This document shows, one piece after another, positions 34,076-47,081 of a DNA stretch of 64,000 nt. Each line of letters opens with the position of its first letter. The first letter of the stretch is position 1. A program made the translations under genes and the position numbers. The stretch lies in assembly GCA_018894105.1 (NCBI GenBank), contig CM032124.1, positions 38,722,277-38,786,276 on the forward strand. The letters run 5' to 3'. The notes below the pieces were generated by a model that was not told where the DNA came from, ran no database searches, and worked only from the letters and a program-made list of their open reading frames with translations. The DNA is from Jacaranda mimosifolia. Its lineage: Eukaryota > Streptophyta > Magnoliopsida > Lamiales > Bignoniaceae.

Positions 34076-34085
34076 CTTTATTATA
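34076..34085 (-). promoter_or_regulatory. Possible TATA-like element of omega-amidase D
   Basis: Minus-strand TATAATAAAG, 67-76 bp upstream of the proposed ATG. It is conserved in copy C as TATAATAAAG near 24204. Conservation is weak evidence because the whole flank is duplicated. Confidence 0.3.
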
Positions 34086-35399
34086 GTTTTCTTTTCTTAT
34101 TCTCCTCAACCACACAGTACGTTGACTAGAAAAGACGTAGTGCCAGAGAAGAGAACAACACAATTTGGTAAAAATCATTTCTCCTAATTAATTAACAATA
34201 TTGGGGACAGTGCATCGGTTCTATCCAGACTTTAATCTTAGAACAGTATTCGCTTGGTGATGAAATTAAGGATTCTATATAAAAGCTTAGCTACACGTGG
34301 TGATGCACATTGGATTTTTTTTCTTTCTTTTTTTTTCTTTTTTGGATAAATCAATGCACATTGAATTGTCAACATCCGCGTACTATAATATTATTACAAC
34401 ATTAGGTAACTGCTATGGAAAGATAAAAATTAATATATTTTTAATAATGATAAAAATTAAGAAAAATTAATTTAATTTACCTATTTTAATTTTATAAAAA
34501 TAATTTTTTTTTAAGTTCATATTTATAATCACGTAATCAAATGAAGACAATTAGGTTAGGCATGTTGGGATACTTCAATTTTATTTGTATAGAAAACGCA
34601 TAGGAGTTCAGTTAAAAAGTACCTTAAAGGACTTGTAAACAATCAAATTCGTCCTTTTGACTTTAAAAAGATTAAGAAAAGAGACAAAAGTAAATAAATA
34701 TTTTTGATTTTTTTTAATTTTCTTTGTATTTCAGTAGCTAGAGTGAGAAAAAATTTTCCACTATAAATTAATGAAAGAAAGGCTAAAAAATAAAATAAAA
34801 GATGACTTTTTAGCCGATTGCATAGTTACTAATGATGCTAAGAATGATACTAAAAGTTTTATATTAATTTGATCATTGATGAAATCTATAGTATAAAATA
34901 TTGTTGTACTCAACTTAATTTGACAAAGAACATGAATTTTGAATTTATAGATTGTAAAATTTATATAAACTTTTATATTTTTATAATTTCCGCGCCTCCT
35001 TATTCTCATTTCTGGATCCGTCCCCGCACAAGGTGTAAAATAAATTGAGACGATTTAATTATAGCTCAACTCGAACTCGAGTTTTTTTGAGGTAAAATTT
35101 TCCAATGAGCTAAAATCGAACTTTAAATTAGTTGTTCGATAGTTCGTGAACTTTTTCCTATTGTTAAATATCTTAATATTTTAATTAAATAATTATTATA
35201 TACTTATAATTTATATTTTTCTATTTTAAAATTTTTAAATATCTTAACTAAATAATTATATATTTATAATTTAATATTTATTCCATGATACAGGCGGTAC
35301 TCAGATGATTCACTAATCGAGCTAAGCTTGAGATTGAACCTACAATTTTTGTCAAGCTCGATTCATTTACACACCTAGGTAGAAATCATTCAAACACAA

Positions 35400-35800
35400 T
35401 CTGTTGTTATTATATTTCAAAAAAATGCGAAAGCAAGCTCATGTCTATATACTAATTAAGATATATTTATTGATTAATAAAGTAATTTTCATTTTTGCAC
35501 AATGTCGAAGTTAGGCTAAAATTGCAGCGATACTTGTGGGAGTAGAGCAAGTGAAAAAACTGTATATATATCGAGACTTGCTAAGAAGACATATCCTATA
35601 TATAAAGATCAATTACAATAATTTAACTATTTGTTTTGGCTGGCTGGCGGAGAGAGACATTATATGGACTGGAACAATGTTTAATATTTGAATTAATTTG
35701 ATGGTTAGGTAAATATGATATTCCAGGATTTAAATATGTACATTTTAATAGACAACTTGCAAGTAAAAATTTAGAATAACAGGCGGCTAGATTTAAAGAA
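35400..35800. repeat. Array segment duplicated at 48190-48600
   Basis: Shared blocks include GTAATTTTCATTTTTGC, GGCTAAAATTGCAGC, CAATAATT(T/C)AACTATTTG and TTGTTTTGG. It lies between an omega-amidase copy and the next NLR in both places, so it belongs to the duplicated unit. Confidence 0.7.
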
Positions 35801-35814
35801 AGGTATATGTCATA

Positions 35815-36060
35815 AATGGTCCCTAACATTTTACTTTAGAATCACTTTAGTCATCATTCTTCAAAAGTTCATATTTTAGTCCTTAATGTTAATATATCAT
35901 TTCATTTTGGTCCCCAAAATTATTATCTAGCGGTTTTTGGCTGGAAATTGACCAAATTTGACATTTTTAAGGGTAAAATTGTTAATTTATAATTTTATGT
36001 TCCACTTTAGTCCCTAATAAGGTTTTATGTTCCAATTTAGTCCCTATGTTACTTTTTTTT
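35815..36060. repeat. Dispersed AT-rich repeat, copy 2
   Basis: Aligns with 1660-1902 plus the start of 4845 onward. Here the site hit by the solo LTR is uninterrupted (TTATGTTCCAATTTAGTCCC). Confidence 0.65.
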
Positions 36061-36084
36061 TCTTTTTCTTTTTCCCTTTATAGA

Positions 36085-36480
36085 TATATGTCCATGTGTA
36101 TATATAATTAATACTAATATTAGTCACATGCTCATATATTATTATTAATATTTAATAATATATTATTGATATATTAATATAATTTGTGATACTATTATAA
36201 TTAATAATATTAATTGTATGATTAGTAATATATTAATAATAAGAAAGACTATATTATAATAATTTTAATTATATTCATAATATGTAGTATTAATAATAAT
36301 ACATGATACTAATAAATATTAACTTAATTTTGTTATTATTATTAATATAATTAATCATAAGATTAATATTTTCAATGATAATAATAGTATTATTATGATA
36401 ATATAATTACCTAATATTATTAGGATTATTATTAATAATATTGTTAATAATATATTAATAATATTATTACTAATAAAAAT
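36085..36480. repeat. ATT/TAA-rich low-complexity tract
   Basis: Nearly 400 bp of irregular ATT, TAA and TAT words, including many TAATAATATTAT-like runs. No ORF of note. Confidence 0.85.
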
Positions 36481-37052
36481 CCAAGTAAGCAAGGACTTTT
36501 TGCAATAAGACAAAAAAATTATCATGTCAGCTAGAAATTTGCCACCTAAGCCAAAATTCCAAAATTCAACAAATTTTGGCATGCTACATCAGCATTTCTG
36601 GCCATTTTATGAGATTCCGGCGATTTTTGGATTAAATGTGCAATTTTTTTTAACTTATAGGACTAAATTTAAAATTGCGTAACATATTGCACAAAATTGA
36701 AAGTAAAAAAATGTTATTGGACGAAAAAAAATATTTTTCTTGTTTGTTCGGGTAGCTGCCATGGCCGACCACCGTGGGTTGAGATAGGGCAGTTGGGAAT
36801 AGGGATGGGGGCTGTGGAGGGTGTGAGGTCCGCATCCTGAATTATATTGAGCAGTTTAGACACGTAATTAATTAGTCAATAAACTTATAAACATCCACAA
36901 TGAGGATGCTTTCCATGGAAATTATAAATACAACTCAAGAGGAGGGGGAGAACAGAAGATGAAAATAAAAATAAAAAAAGGAATCTTTACACATAACATA
37001 AGCTTGAACACAAAATAAAATAGGAAGAAAAAGGTAAGGAAAAAAGATCAAT

Positions 37053-39067
37053 TCATTGCCAAACGATTAGCCAAACTTCAAGCATCATCTTAATTCTCCT
37101 CATCCTCATCCGCATCCTCATCCTCCTCCCCTCCTCATCATCATCGTGGTTGTCCTTCTCATCCTCATCCTCCTCATCATCACCACCATCATCATCGTCA
37201 TCTTCATCTTCATACTCATCTTTACCTGCCCGAACTTGAAAATTATTGCTTGCAAGCTGTCCACTACTTTTTACTTCTTCCAGGTAAAAACCTTGACTTT
37301 CAAGTCTTCGTTCCCATGTTCCTCTTGTTCCTCTAATATTTTCTTAGTAGAAATGATTGCAGACTTTTTACAAAATTCCAACTTAATTAATTGTAAAATT
37401 GGTATTTCTCCAATACCCCAGGGGGTCTCCTTCAACTTAGACATTAATATAAGAACAAGACCATCAAGGCGTGGAAAGTGGGATCTCCTTCTTCGATGTG
37501 CATTCATGAATAGCAACACGACGTTCGATACTTATTTCTTGTGGAATCTTGCGACCATATAGCCTTATGATAGAAAAGAACTTGTCTTTCTGAGCCTCTG
37601 TTAAACATAAGTCTCTCAAGAGATCATAGATCTTCCATGATTTTACTTGTCTATTAGACTTCCACTTACAAACTAAAATGAGATTTCTATCAATAAGGTT
37701 CTTTAAGTACTCTTCGGCAACCTCTTCTAAACTTTTACCATTAACCTGTTTTAGAAACCCTTCAGCAACCCAAAGTTTGATAAGCTCATCTCCATAAATC
37801 TCACGATCTTCAAGAAAAATTCCCATATAAAGAAAGCATGGCTTTAAATGAACTGGCAACTGATTATAACTCATATAAAATTTTTAAACAATGTTCATTG
37901 TCATCTAAACTTATAATTTCATTTAAATTTTCTGCAATATATTCCCAATATTCTCGTGTCAGTTTGGACTTTGCTAGAAGTCCTCCAATCACGGCAATTG
38001 ACAAAGGAAGTCCTTCGCAATTTTTGGCAATCTTCTTTCCAATTTCCTCCAATTCACTAGGGCAACTCTCTTCCCTAAACACATTTTTAAAAAGTAGATT
38101 CCAACTTTTGTCTTCATCTAAAAACTTCATCGTCTGAAGGCTACTACTATCGCCGGTTAAATACAAAGCCACATTTGTTAGCCTAGTGATTATAATTATT
38201 CTACTTCCTTTGTTGTTATCCGGAAAGAGGAACTTTACCTTATTCCATACATCAATACTCCATATATCATCCATTATAATCAAATACCTTCTACCAAATA
38301 AACTTTTGTGTAATTGTACGCCTAAATCCCTTTCACTCTTCCTATTAAAAGTTTCCTTTTTCTTTTGGTTGATCTGACAAAGAAGTTATAAAAGAATTTC
38401 TAGTGTGCTATATTTTTGAGATATTGTTACCCAAGCATGAATATCAAAGTGTTGTGCAATAAGTGGATTTTCACAAACATTTTTGGCAAGTGTTATCTTA
38501 TCAATACCTCCCATGCCAACGACCAAGGATGATCTGTCGACTAATTTGTTCTTCGGTGAGCTTTTCCATGAACTGAATTAGAACATCATCAAATCCGACC
38601 ATGGTGTTCTGCCCCGTGGAAGGAGAGCTTAATGAATCAGCTATAGGCATTGAATTTCTGTGCTGCTGATCTTGAATAGATCCCATTTTCTCTTGAATCT
38701 CCATCATCTCCTTCTTGATAAAATCCATGTCTTCTATCACTTTCTGTAGACTTTGATAAAAGTCAATGGAAGTGATCATCTTTTTCCCATGAGCAGTACT
38801 TGTGGATTGAGCAAGAATTTGATCCACCAGATGGGATTCAATTATGTCTTCAACTGTATAAGCTGCATTTGCGATGCGACTCTGCAAGCCATCTGCTTCT
38901 TCATTGCCACCATGGAAATTATAACCTTCAAGAAAATCTTGCAAGAAAGTGATCTTTTCGCTGAGAGATTCAGCCTGGTTTTTGTCAAGAGAAATTGGGG
39001 GACGAGGATGATTCTGGATCTACTATATAATATGCATAAGAGAAAAGAGAGCTGCACAAGTTGCCAT
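37053..39067 (-). pseudogene. R1A-like NLR pseudogene (NLR4) with LRR deletion and acidic tail
   Basis: ATG at 39067 (MATCAALFSLMHII), then two adjacent stops at codons ~15-16. Further down, Rx_N sequence is open (QDFLEGYNFHGGNEEADGL, AAYTVEDIIES). Walker A reads GMGGIDKIT near 38500, so both Gly-Lys-Thr context and frame are damaged. Kinase-2 LIIMDDIW, RNBS-B SRIIIITR, GLPL and FLYMGIFLED are readable. At about 37490 the sequence jumps from ERRVAIHECT to the last LRR (LKETPWGIGEIPILQLIKL), deleting roughly 0.9 kb of LRR. It ends in an Asp/Glu-rich repeat tail running to the TGA at 37053-37055. Confidence 0.88.
37090..37215 (-). repeat. GAT/GAG trinucleotide-rich tract encoding an acidic tail
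   Basis: Irregular GAT, GAG and GAC codons on the minus strand, following ASNNFQVRAGKDEY. In the NLR frame it would give about 35 mostly Asp/Glu residues, then alternating Arg-Met. Absent from NLR1, 2, 5 and 6. Confidence 0.8.
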
Positions 39068-39243
39068 CTCAAATCTCTACTATTTGCAAGCTTTTAGGAT
39101 AATGCTGTGAAGCTGAAACTATAAAGATTTTTCAGAGACTTTTGATGAAATATTTATGATAAAGCTATATGTTTTTCAATAACTTGCCTCAATTATTAGA
39201 AATCTACAGCCATCATGTACCTTCAACATTAATGAGAAATGTT

Positions 39244-39596
39244 TGTAAAAAAATAATTCAACTTGAGATTTATATATCTATGTAATCAAAACACCATAAA
39301 TTAATTTTTTCACATACCTGTTTGAACCATGAGATTGATGATCAACAAGTTCCTGCAATTATATGATTGGTCACTAAGTCTTCCACCTTAGAGAGCCTTC
39401 CCATAATGGGCTTCTAAGATTGGGCTTACACCAACTGTCATACCAAGTCTATTTAAAAAAAGGCCTTAACAATATTGGGTCAAAATATTAGTCCCTATGA
39501 ATCTATCTCATTAACCGTATTAATTAGCCCACTTTTATTTTATTAAAAAATAAATCCAGTTAATAGAAGTCCACATATTGGAATAAAATTCCAACA
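39244..39596 (-). repeat. 3' LTR of copia element 2 (internally deleted)
   Basis: 353 bp against 448 bp for the partner. About 95 bp present at 45105-45200 are missing here, after CTAAGTCTTCC. Confidence 0.9.
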
Positions 39597-40352
39597 TTCT
39601 CCCACTTGGACAAATATTACTTGTAATTTTAAAAAAATAGAATAAAATAAAAGGTAAAGTTTGAGAAAACGACCCTTGGGCTAAATTACAAAAAGATTTT
39701 GACTGTGGCCACAATTTAAAGAAAAGAAATATGGCAATGAGACAAGACTACTAATATAATCTGGTCCAGTAAAATTACTAATATTGGATTATGGCTGTGA
39801 TTGCATCTTTCATTAACACAAAACCTTCTATGGTCACACATACTAGCAATTCCACCGACATGGATTCAGGCGTGGTTGTGTGGCAAGAAATAACAACTAA
39901 AATATGACACAAATATGTATGCTATTTCATTGTTGGTCCTCCAATTTTCTTGTAAGACATGGATTTCTAGAACTATGTGAAATCCCAAGAAAATTTGATT
40001 TTCTTATAAGATATGGGCCTCTTGAGCAATAGGAAACCCTAAGAAAATTCATGATTTTCTTGTAGACATGAATTTCTAAAAACAATATGAAATTCCAAGA
40101 AAATCTGACTTCAAAAGAAGTGATGTATGCCTTGTTCAATACTAAATACAACATGGTGTCATTTATGAGACATACCTAACTCTTCAAGATCAATGCCTAA
40201 TCTTAAGATATATATTAAGCGAGATATAACCACAAATATGCATATAATTATAACAAATATATCAACGGTTGAAAAAGAATCTTGCATTAATAGAAGCCAA
40301 TAATACAAATGCTTCAATATTGTAACAAATTCAATAAAGAAAAATATCTCAC

Positions 40353-41640
40353 TTAACTCAATACATCAAAAGACTCAATCAAACCCATGAGTTTTACATG
40401 TCTTTTGAAAATTATAGGTCTCAATCCCTTGATCAAAGAATTTGCAAGCATAGAGTCCATATCGATATGCTCTATCATAATGATATCATTTTTAACAAAG
40501 TTTATCACGGTGAGATAGTTTAAGTCTACATGTTTTAAATGCACTAGAGGACTTATTATTCCTTGAAAAGAACATAGCAACAACATTACACAATAAATCC
40601 TCAATAGCTTAGAAATTGAATCATCAACTAAAAGCCTGAAATGAAATCCTTTAAAATTTTCTCAAATATCTCAAAACTTTCTTAATAGCCATTTAATGTT
40701 CTTATTCTACATTAGAGAAATAGCGCCCAAAAACACCAATAGCAAAGATTATATCATGCTTAGGACAAACTTGTGCATATATTAGACTGGCAACAATGTT
40801 AAAGTAAAGAACACTTTTCATGGACTCTTGCTCAAGTTTGTTGTTAGGGCATTGTGCAAGGCTAAGGTTATCACCTTTTACTATAGGCACATCTCCAAGT
40901 TTACAAGTTTGCATGTTAAACTTAACCAAAACATGATCAATGAAACCCACTTGAGAAAGCCCCAACAAGCCTTGAATTTGACCACGGTGGATCTTTATTC
41001 CAAGAACCAAGCAATACTTTATCAAGGTCATCCATAGCTATGACATGATATTGGTTTGGTCTTATTGAGGAAACCCAAATTACTACTAGCAAGCAAAATA
41101 TCATCAATAAAGCACTAAAAATATGAATTTGCTCCTACAGGTCTTAAGGTAAATAGAATGGTCCACCTTATTTTCCTCAAAGCCTAACGAAATCACTACC
41201 TAATCAAACTTCAAGTACCATTGATAAGAAGTATGTTTAAGCCCATAAATTGATTTATTCAGCTTACGCACTAGGCATTCCTTTCTTTCTTGAACAAAAC
41301 AGTTAAGTTGAGTCATATAAACTTCTTCAGCAAGGTTGTCATTAAGGAGAGTTGTCCTAACTCCATTTGGTTCAGTCCCAAATCAAAATAGTCAACTAAA
41401 CTCATAATATCCTAAAGATATCTTTGCAGAAAATAGGAGAGACAGTGTCACCATAATCAATTCTAGCTCTCTGAGTAAAGTCTTTACCCACAAGCCAAGC
41501 ATTAAATCTATCAATCTTCCCTTTTGAGCCTTTCATAGTTTTAAACACCCATTTGCGACCTATAATCTTTTGACCTTGAGGCAGATCAACTAACTCCCAC
41601 ACATTATTTCCTTTCATTTAGCGAATTTCATCTTTCATAA
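40353..41640 (-). pseudogene. Copia RT / RNase H region
   Basis: The minus strand reads NVWELVDLPQGQKIIGRKWVF (first residues) at 41402-41617, the N-terminus of copia RT. A C-terminal RT segment (LGIKIHRG, SQVGFIDHVLVKFNM) follows at 40702-41031, then the pol C-terminus (IEHIDMDSMLANSLIKGL) at 40353-40604. Many frameshifts. Confidence 0.85.
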
Positions 41641-42011
41641 CATTAACCCACAAGTTTGATTAAGGATAGGACATAACATTAGAATAGCTTATAGGATCGA
41701 CTACAGGATTAACATTATAATTGCTTTCTAAAAGATACACATAGTAGTCATCTGGAATTGCTAGACGTCTTTTTGTAGTGGAACGTTTAGGAGCTATTTG
41801 ATAGACATGATTTTGGGATGAATTAATATTCAAATAAGCCTCTATACTAGCATTGGTGTAGCTACTTGCTCATGAGGATCCTCAAATTAATATGCAATGG
41901 GTAAGGAAAGTGTGATAGATTTAATCTGATCATCAAAAACTTTAGGATGGGAACATTCACCCCTATTAGGTATATTATGCTCTAAGAACTTAGCCATCTG
42001 AGACTCAACCA

Positions 42012-42458
42012 CTAGAGTTTCACACGAAGGACAAAAGAACCTATATCCTTTAAAATGATCTGGATACCCAGTGAAGTAACCACAAGAAGATCTAGGGTTA
42101 GTTTTTTTCTCAAAAGGATTATAAATTTAACCACAGTAGGACATCCTCTCACGCGAAAATGGTTTAAACTAGGCTTTCTACCAAACCACAACAATTCAAA
42201 AGGTGTTTTAGGAACTAATTTGGTAAGAACGCAATTAAGAACATACATGGTAGTTCTTATAGCTTTATCCCAAAGAAGTTTAGGTAACTCATACCAACTC
42301 ATCATGCTCCTCATAATTTTAGCTAAAGTGCGGTTATGCCTTTTAGCTACACTATTTTCCTCAAGACTCCTAAGCATAATATATTGAGCACAATTCCAAT
42401 TTTTGTTAATATTTCTCAAACGGTCCCATATATTGCCTAGTCTCATCCCCTTGCACAA
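42012..42458 (-). pseudogene. Copia integrase fragment
   Basis: Contains EENSVAKRHNRTLAKIMRSM and LWDKAIRTTMYVLN, typical of the copia integrase C-terminal half (E-N-x-V-A-E-R-x-N-R-T in active copies). Upstream the protease and gag part (42460-44960) is too decayed to assign. Confidence 0.85.
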
Positions 42459-44271
42459 TCAACATAAAATTCCATATCACTAAAGTTAAGACTAGGAAGA
42501 ATGACTTCTTTTATTAGTCTTTCTATCCTATTTTTAGAAATATGGCCAATGCTTGCACCATAACTTGAAAAAATCATCACTGTTTTGGGTCTTTTGAATA
42601 TAATATTTTCAATATTAAAGGAACAATAAATTTGATTGGCAACTAAAGTCAACATAAATAGGCTAGTGGACAAAAACTACAACCAATAATTTTCGAGTCC
42701 AACATCAAATTAACCTTTCCTTTACAAAAAGAGATAAAACAACTCAAATTGTCTAAAATAGAAATCGAAATTAAGTTCTAAGTGAAAGTCAATACATAGA
42801 AAACATTTTGCAAAAATAAGGAAGGCTATTTGTCCATTCTCTTTCTTAATTTTATCTTCTCCAAAGCAAGGTTGTTTGAGACCAACATGAACAATATAAT
42901 TATCAAGAAGGGAAGTATAGATCTTTGAGTTTGGATTAGATATGAACTATTTTCAAACTATACTCCTTAACCCTGCTTGAATTATTATACTTCATACATG
43001 TCAAATCACTTATAAGATTCTAGCCTCAAACTTGGAAGATATTTGATATCTTTGTCCCACTGTATCGAAAAATTCCCTAACATTATTAGTCTCACAAAAT
43101 GCACTATCCAAATTCTCTCCAATTGAATTTTTCATAGCTAGAAAATGTAGACGATTGAACCCCTCCCACTCGACGTAAACCCTTTTCGCAACGTTGGAAG
43201 CATTATCAATAGATTAGGGAGGTTAATCCTCTCAGAAAGCTATATCAATATAAGCTAATCCCAGGGTAAACTATTTCACGCTTTATCCTTTTATAATCTC
43301 CACCATTCAATACTTCAATATTAGCATTACCATTATTTAAATTCACGGTAACTGTGGAAAACAACAAGAATGCAACAAATCATGTCAATAATAGGCAATT
43401 AAGAAAAATAAGCTTAGAACAGTATAGCTTAATTCCTCATAAAGTCCTCATAAGTCATGACAAACTCCCCTTTGAGCAGAGAATGCCACACACATAAGGC
43501 CTCTCATGCAAGAACGGTACAGAGATACACTAATTGTTGAAAAGTTGTCTCCTTTGGGAAACAAATCTTCTAGATTAATTCATCCCTATCAATATGTTAT
43601 GTATCAACAAAACCAATTATCACACATATTTAACCCCCTTTGGGCAGGTAAGAATGCATAATAATACCAACTCAAGATATGCATGTGATAAATTTTATGA
43701 GTTGTAATACATAGAACACTTTGATATATATTTACTTCAACCAAAAAATAAGCACATGATCGAGTTTAATAATTAATTACCCAACTTGCACACGCGCAAC
43801 ATGCATGCAAGACTCCCATAAATTGAGTGCTAAAACAGTATGTACTTTGGGGAGTTATATATAAAATTTGCGGCATGCAAATTATTTCAGAATCTAATTC
43901 CTTTAATTATCAAATGTTCCCCAAATATATATGGAGTGCTAGTACATAGAACTGTTATTCCCATAATTAATATAACTAACTAAATATAAAAGCAAAATTT
44001 AAATTATATTATTTTGTTGGCTCAAAGCATATCTATTTGCATAGAGTGAATACAATTCTTGTCATGTTGGAGAAAAGGAAAATCCATCATATCAAAAACA
44101 CACACACAAAGAGCACGGGAAGGAGGAGAATAATTAGAGCAACTTGTAATTTGCTTGTACACATAAAATTCAATTTGTGAGCCTTTCCTCCCTTTATGTA
44201 TATAAAGAGCAATGAAGAAAGTGTAAATCTTCTAATGCGAGTGCACATCTAATGCATTAAGTAATATGTAA

Positions 44272-44276
44272 AACAC

Positions 44277-44320
<44 letters not shown>
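44272..44320. repeat. (AC)n microsatellite
   Basis: About 24 AC units with one interruption (GC). Confidence 0.95.
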
Positions 44321-44321
<1 letters not shown>

Positions 44322-44460
44322 AATTCTTGAATTAAAACAAGTTTGTTTTGATAACTAATTCAATTCATTAAAATTAAGGAGCCATACCAAAGCACCAAAA
44401 ATTGGTGGAATTTGTATGCTAATATGACTGTTGCCCATGTTTGACTCTAAAATCTTAATA

Positions 44461-44475
44461 CCCCCCCCCCCCCCC
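44461..44475. repeat. C15 homopolymer
   Basis: Fifteen consecutive C on the plus strand; exact length uncertain in any assembly. Confidence 0.9.
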
Positions 44476-44960
44476 TCCTTCGAATGCCAAAGCATTATTC
44501 ATGGTCAAAAACAAAGAACTAAACCTAATTGAAGATTCTATGTTTGACCCACCATAAATGCAACAAGAAAAAAAAAAAAAAATTGCCAATATGGTCTGTT
44601 GTACATATTTGGCAAAGACAAGACAAAATCCATCTTCCTATCTATTCGTACTATATATATTAGTCCGATAACATAATACATAACAATTATCAAGCATATC
44701 AAAATGCATTCATAAATTGAAAATAGATTCAACAATCATGCCAAAAAAATACCCAACAGCACCCATATATATATATGATGAATTTTATAAATAGGTTTTC
44801 TCAATATTCAGATTCAAGACTTGAACCCAAAAATACATACTATTCATCCTTGATCATAAAATCAATACAAACAAAATTTTATAATGATAGAATAAGAGAT
44901 CTACGAAATACAATCAACAAAGTGGATTCTAATTCATAGATATTTGGCCCCTATACCAAC

Positions 44961-45408
44961 TGTAAAAAAAATTCAACCCTAGATCTATATATCTATGTAA
45001 TTAAAACACCATAAGATTAATTTTTTCACATACCTGTTTGAGCCATGAGATTGATGATCAACAAGTTCCTGCAATTATACGATTGGTCACTAAGTCTTCC
45101 TCTCCTTCTCACACAAACTACTTGATAGCTTTAATGGGATAACAATATCAAAATGTGGAGTGGAGAGGGGACTTAGCCACAATATATAAGATAAAACCCT
45201 AGATTGCCCTCCCACCACGGGCTTCTAATATTAGGCCTATACCAACTATCATACTAAGTTTGTTTAGAAAAAGGTATTAACAACATTGGGTCAAAATATT
45301 AGGCCCTATGAGTCTATCTCATTAACCGTATTAATTTAACCCATTTTTATTTTATTAAAAAATAAATTTAATTAGTAGAAGTCCACATATTGGAATAAAA
45401 TTCCAACA
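44961..45408 (-). repeat. 5' LTR of copia element 2
   Basis: 448 bp, begins TGTTGGAATTTTATTCC on the minus strand and ends TTTTTTTACA. Confidence 0.9.
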
Positions 45409-46584
45409 ATGTTAGCTAAAGGAACTTCGTTATGTCCCTTCAACGTGTAAGACAAATTGAGGGGGCCAACCTTTTTGCAATTTTTCTTCACATGTAATGA
45501 TAATCATTTTACAAATATCTCTATTAAGTTTGTATTAGTATAATAGAGTATGACATGTCTATGGTGAGGTATGCTAGTATTTATCTCATATAAGGTATCA
45601 TTAAATTAAATGACATGTGTCCTTTTACAATATGATATCGTTAATTGCACTACAAGTTGTTGGTTCGTATTTTTAAATTTTAGTACATTAAGTACTTGGT
45701 AAATATTTAAAAAAATAGTACAAAAATATTTTTTTTTAAAATCTATTATATTAAATAACATAATTTTATAATTTTGAATATTATATATATTATAATATTA
45801 AAATAATAAATATATCTAAAATAATATAATTAAATATAATTATCTTATTTATTAACTAAAATAAAACATTTAAGAATAAATATAAAATAAAAAACTATCA
45901 TCCTAGCAATATAATTTAATTTTAAATAAGCATTTAATTAATATTAATCACTTTAATATAATTCTAATATAATTTAATAAATTTTAAATAAATAATATAA
46001 GTAAAAATAATTATTTTGAATTAATATTTAATAATATATAAAATATAAATATATTTAAAATACTTTGGGTAAATTAATATTTAATTAAAAATAAATAAAT
46101 AAAATATTGAAAAAAAAAAAAAGAGTCAATCTTCCTCCCAGTCACTAACCCCACGAGGCCCCACCCCACCCCACCCCCCCATCCCACGACTCCCACCACG
46201 CCTGCCCATGCCACCCCCTCCTTTGCTGCCACAAGCCCATAGTCAGTCAGCCGCTCGGTCATGGCCAGATCTTCCAGGCGTTTGCATTAGCATTCATGAA
46301 AGGGGTTATGATGTATGGTACATTGTCACATACCAAAATCCCATTATAACTCAAGCAGAATTGTCAGATACAGCAACTTCGTCCATTACAAAGATTTTCC
46401 ATGTATATTGCAAGCATGATCATGTTGGCAAACAAGAGTACATGGTATAAGAAAAAGATTGCCCCCCCAAGTGCCTTAAAGATCACTAGCAAAACAAGCA
46501 CACTGGAAAGTGATCCAGTCGTTACCAACATAAATTCACATCTCATGACTCATATCAACATTACATCTGCTGCTGATAAAATCT
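45409..46584. other. AT-rich spacer
   Basis: 45409-45490 is the resumed NLR flank. 45530-46110 is AT-rich with no gene. 46140-46220 is a CCACC-rich patch. 46270-46584 lies downstream of the RPS3 stop codon and may be its 3' untranslated region. The Gly-rich minus-strand ORF at 46074-46262 is not credible. Confidence 0.5.
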
Positions 46585-47081
46585 TTAGGCCACTGGAATG
46601 TCTACATCAGTTGCAGCTACTGGTGGAGCAATGTAATACTCCTCTTCCTTTGACGGGTGGATGGTGACAAGATCAGGCAAGGGCGTCACTAGACCCTGCT
46701 TACCCTTCGGGTCCCAATCAAGCATGATCTTCACTTTGATGCCAAGAACGCCCTACAGAGACTTTTATAATGGAGTGAGATTTGATTTTAAGATAGCTGT
46801 GCATGAGAGATCAGTTGGACACTTCTTAATACAACATGCGGTAATTTGATAACAACTGGAAGAGAATACAGCCAGCTTCAAAGAGTCTCGATTCTCAACC
46901 CGTGTAAGTAGAAAGAACCATTTCAGAATTGAAGTCAGTGTAAAGAGAATGTTCCCAAAAGAACATGCCTCACAGCAGAGTCAACGTATTCTTTGACGGG
47001 CTGGCCGGAGGATATCATATATCCATCCTTGAGCTTCATTGATTTGGCACGTTGAGCCCTAAGCTTTCCACAAACAATTAC
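46585..47081 (-). pseudogene. RPS3: 40S ribosomal protein uS3 (RPS3) gene fragment, last two exons
   Basis: The minus strand gives the C-terminal part of cytosolic ribosomal protein uS3. The exon at 47081-46957 reads [20 protein letters not shown], then [22 protein letters not shown]. The exon at 46752-46585 reads [20 protein letters not shown] and ends ATDVDIPVA plus TAA. Both start after AG acceptors (GCAG|GTAATT and GTAG|GGCGTT), so the intron is retained and this is a DNA-level fragment, not a retrocopy. The donor after RHVLL looks lost (GGGAACATTC). The KH-domain N-terminal half is missing; upstream lies omega-amidase sequence. Identification is secure. Confidence 0.9.

Larger units (their letters stand above)
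34086..37052. other. Long AT-rich intergenic stretch
   Basis: No gene seen. It holds a CT-rich run near 34317-34343, AT-rich sequence to 35400, a segment duplicated at 48190-48600, the dispersed repeat copy 2, a long ATT/TAA-rich tract, and near 36745-36840 a GC-richer patch without a supportable ORF. Confidence 0.6.
42460..44960 (-). other. Decayed 5' interior of copia element 2
   Basis: Presumed gag/protease region and leader. Only short minus-strand fragments are seen, and no domain can be named. Contains an (AC)n microsatellite and a C15 run. Confidence 0.5.
39244..45408 (-). mobile_element. Ty1-copia LTR retrotransposon, strongly degenerate
   Basis: A 6.17-kb element in minus orientation with LTRs at 39244-39596 and 44961-45408. 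A perfect target duplication ATGTT lies at 39239-39243 and 45409-45413. On the minus strand the primer site after the 5' LTR reads TTGGTATAGGGGCC, and a polypurine tract CCAAGTGGGAGAA abuts the 3' LTR start TGTTGGAATTTT, both typical of Ty1-copia. Joining the flanks restores sequence collinear with the NLR3 upstream region near 31170-31250. It is inserted in the 5' flank of NLR4. Confidence 0.93.

Noticed and set aside
36085..36480. AT-rich tract considered as a matrix-attachment or origin-like element
   Set aside because: Only base composition supports it; no specific motif.
46074..46262. Gly/Val-rich 62-codon minus-strand ORF
   Set aside because: Product of the CCACC-rich low-complexity patch; no homology recognised.
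46364..46546. Hydrophobic 60-codon minus-strand ORF downstream of RPS3
   Set aside because: Position just after the RPS3 stop and lack of homology make it 3' untranslated sequence.
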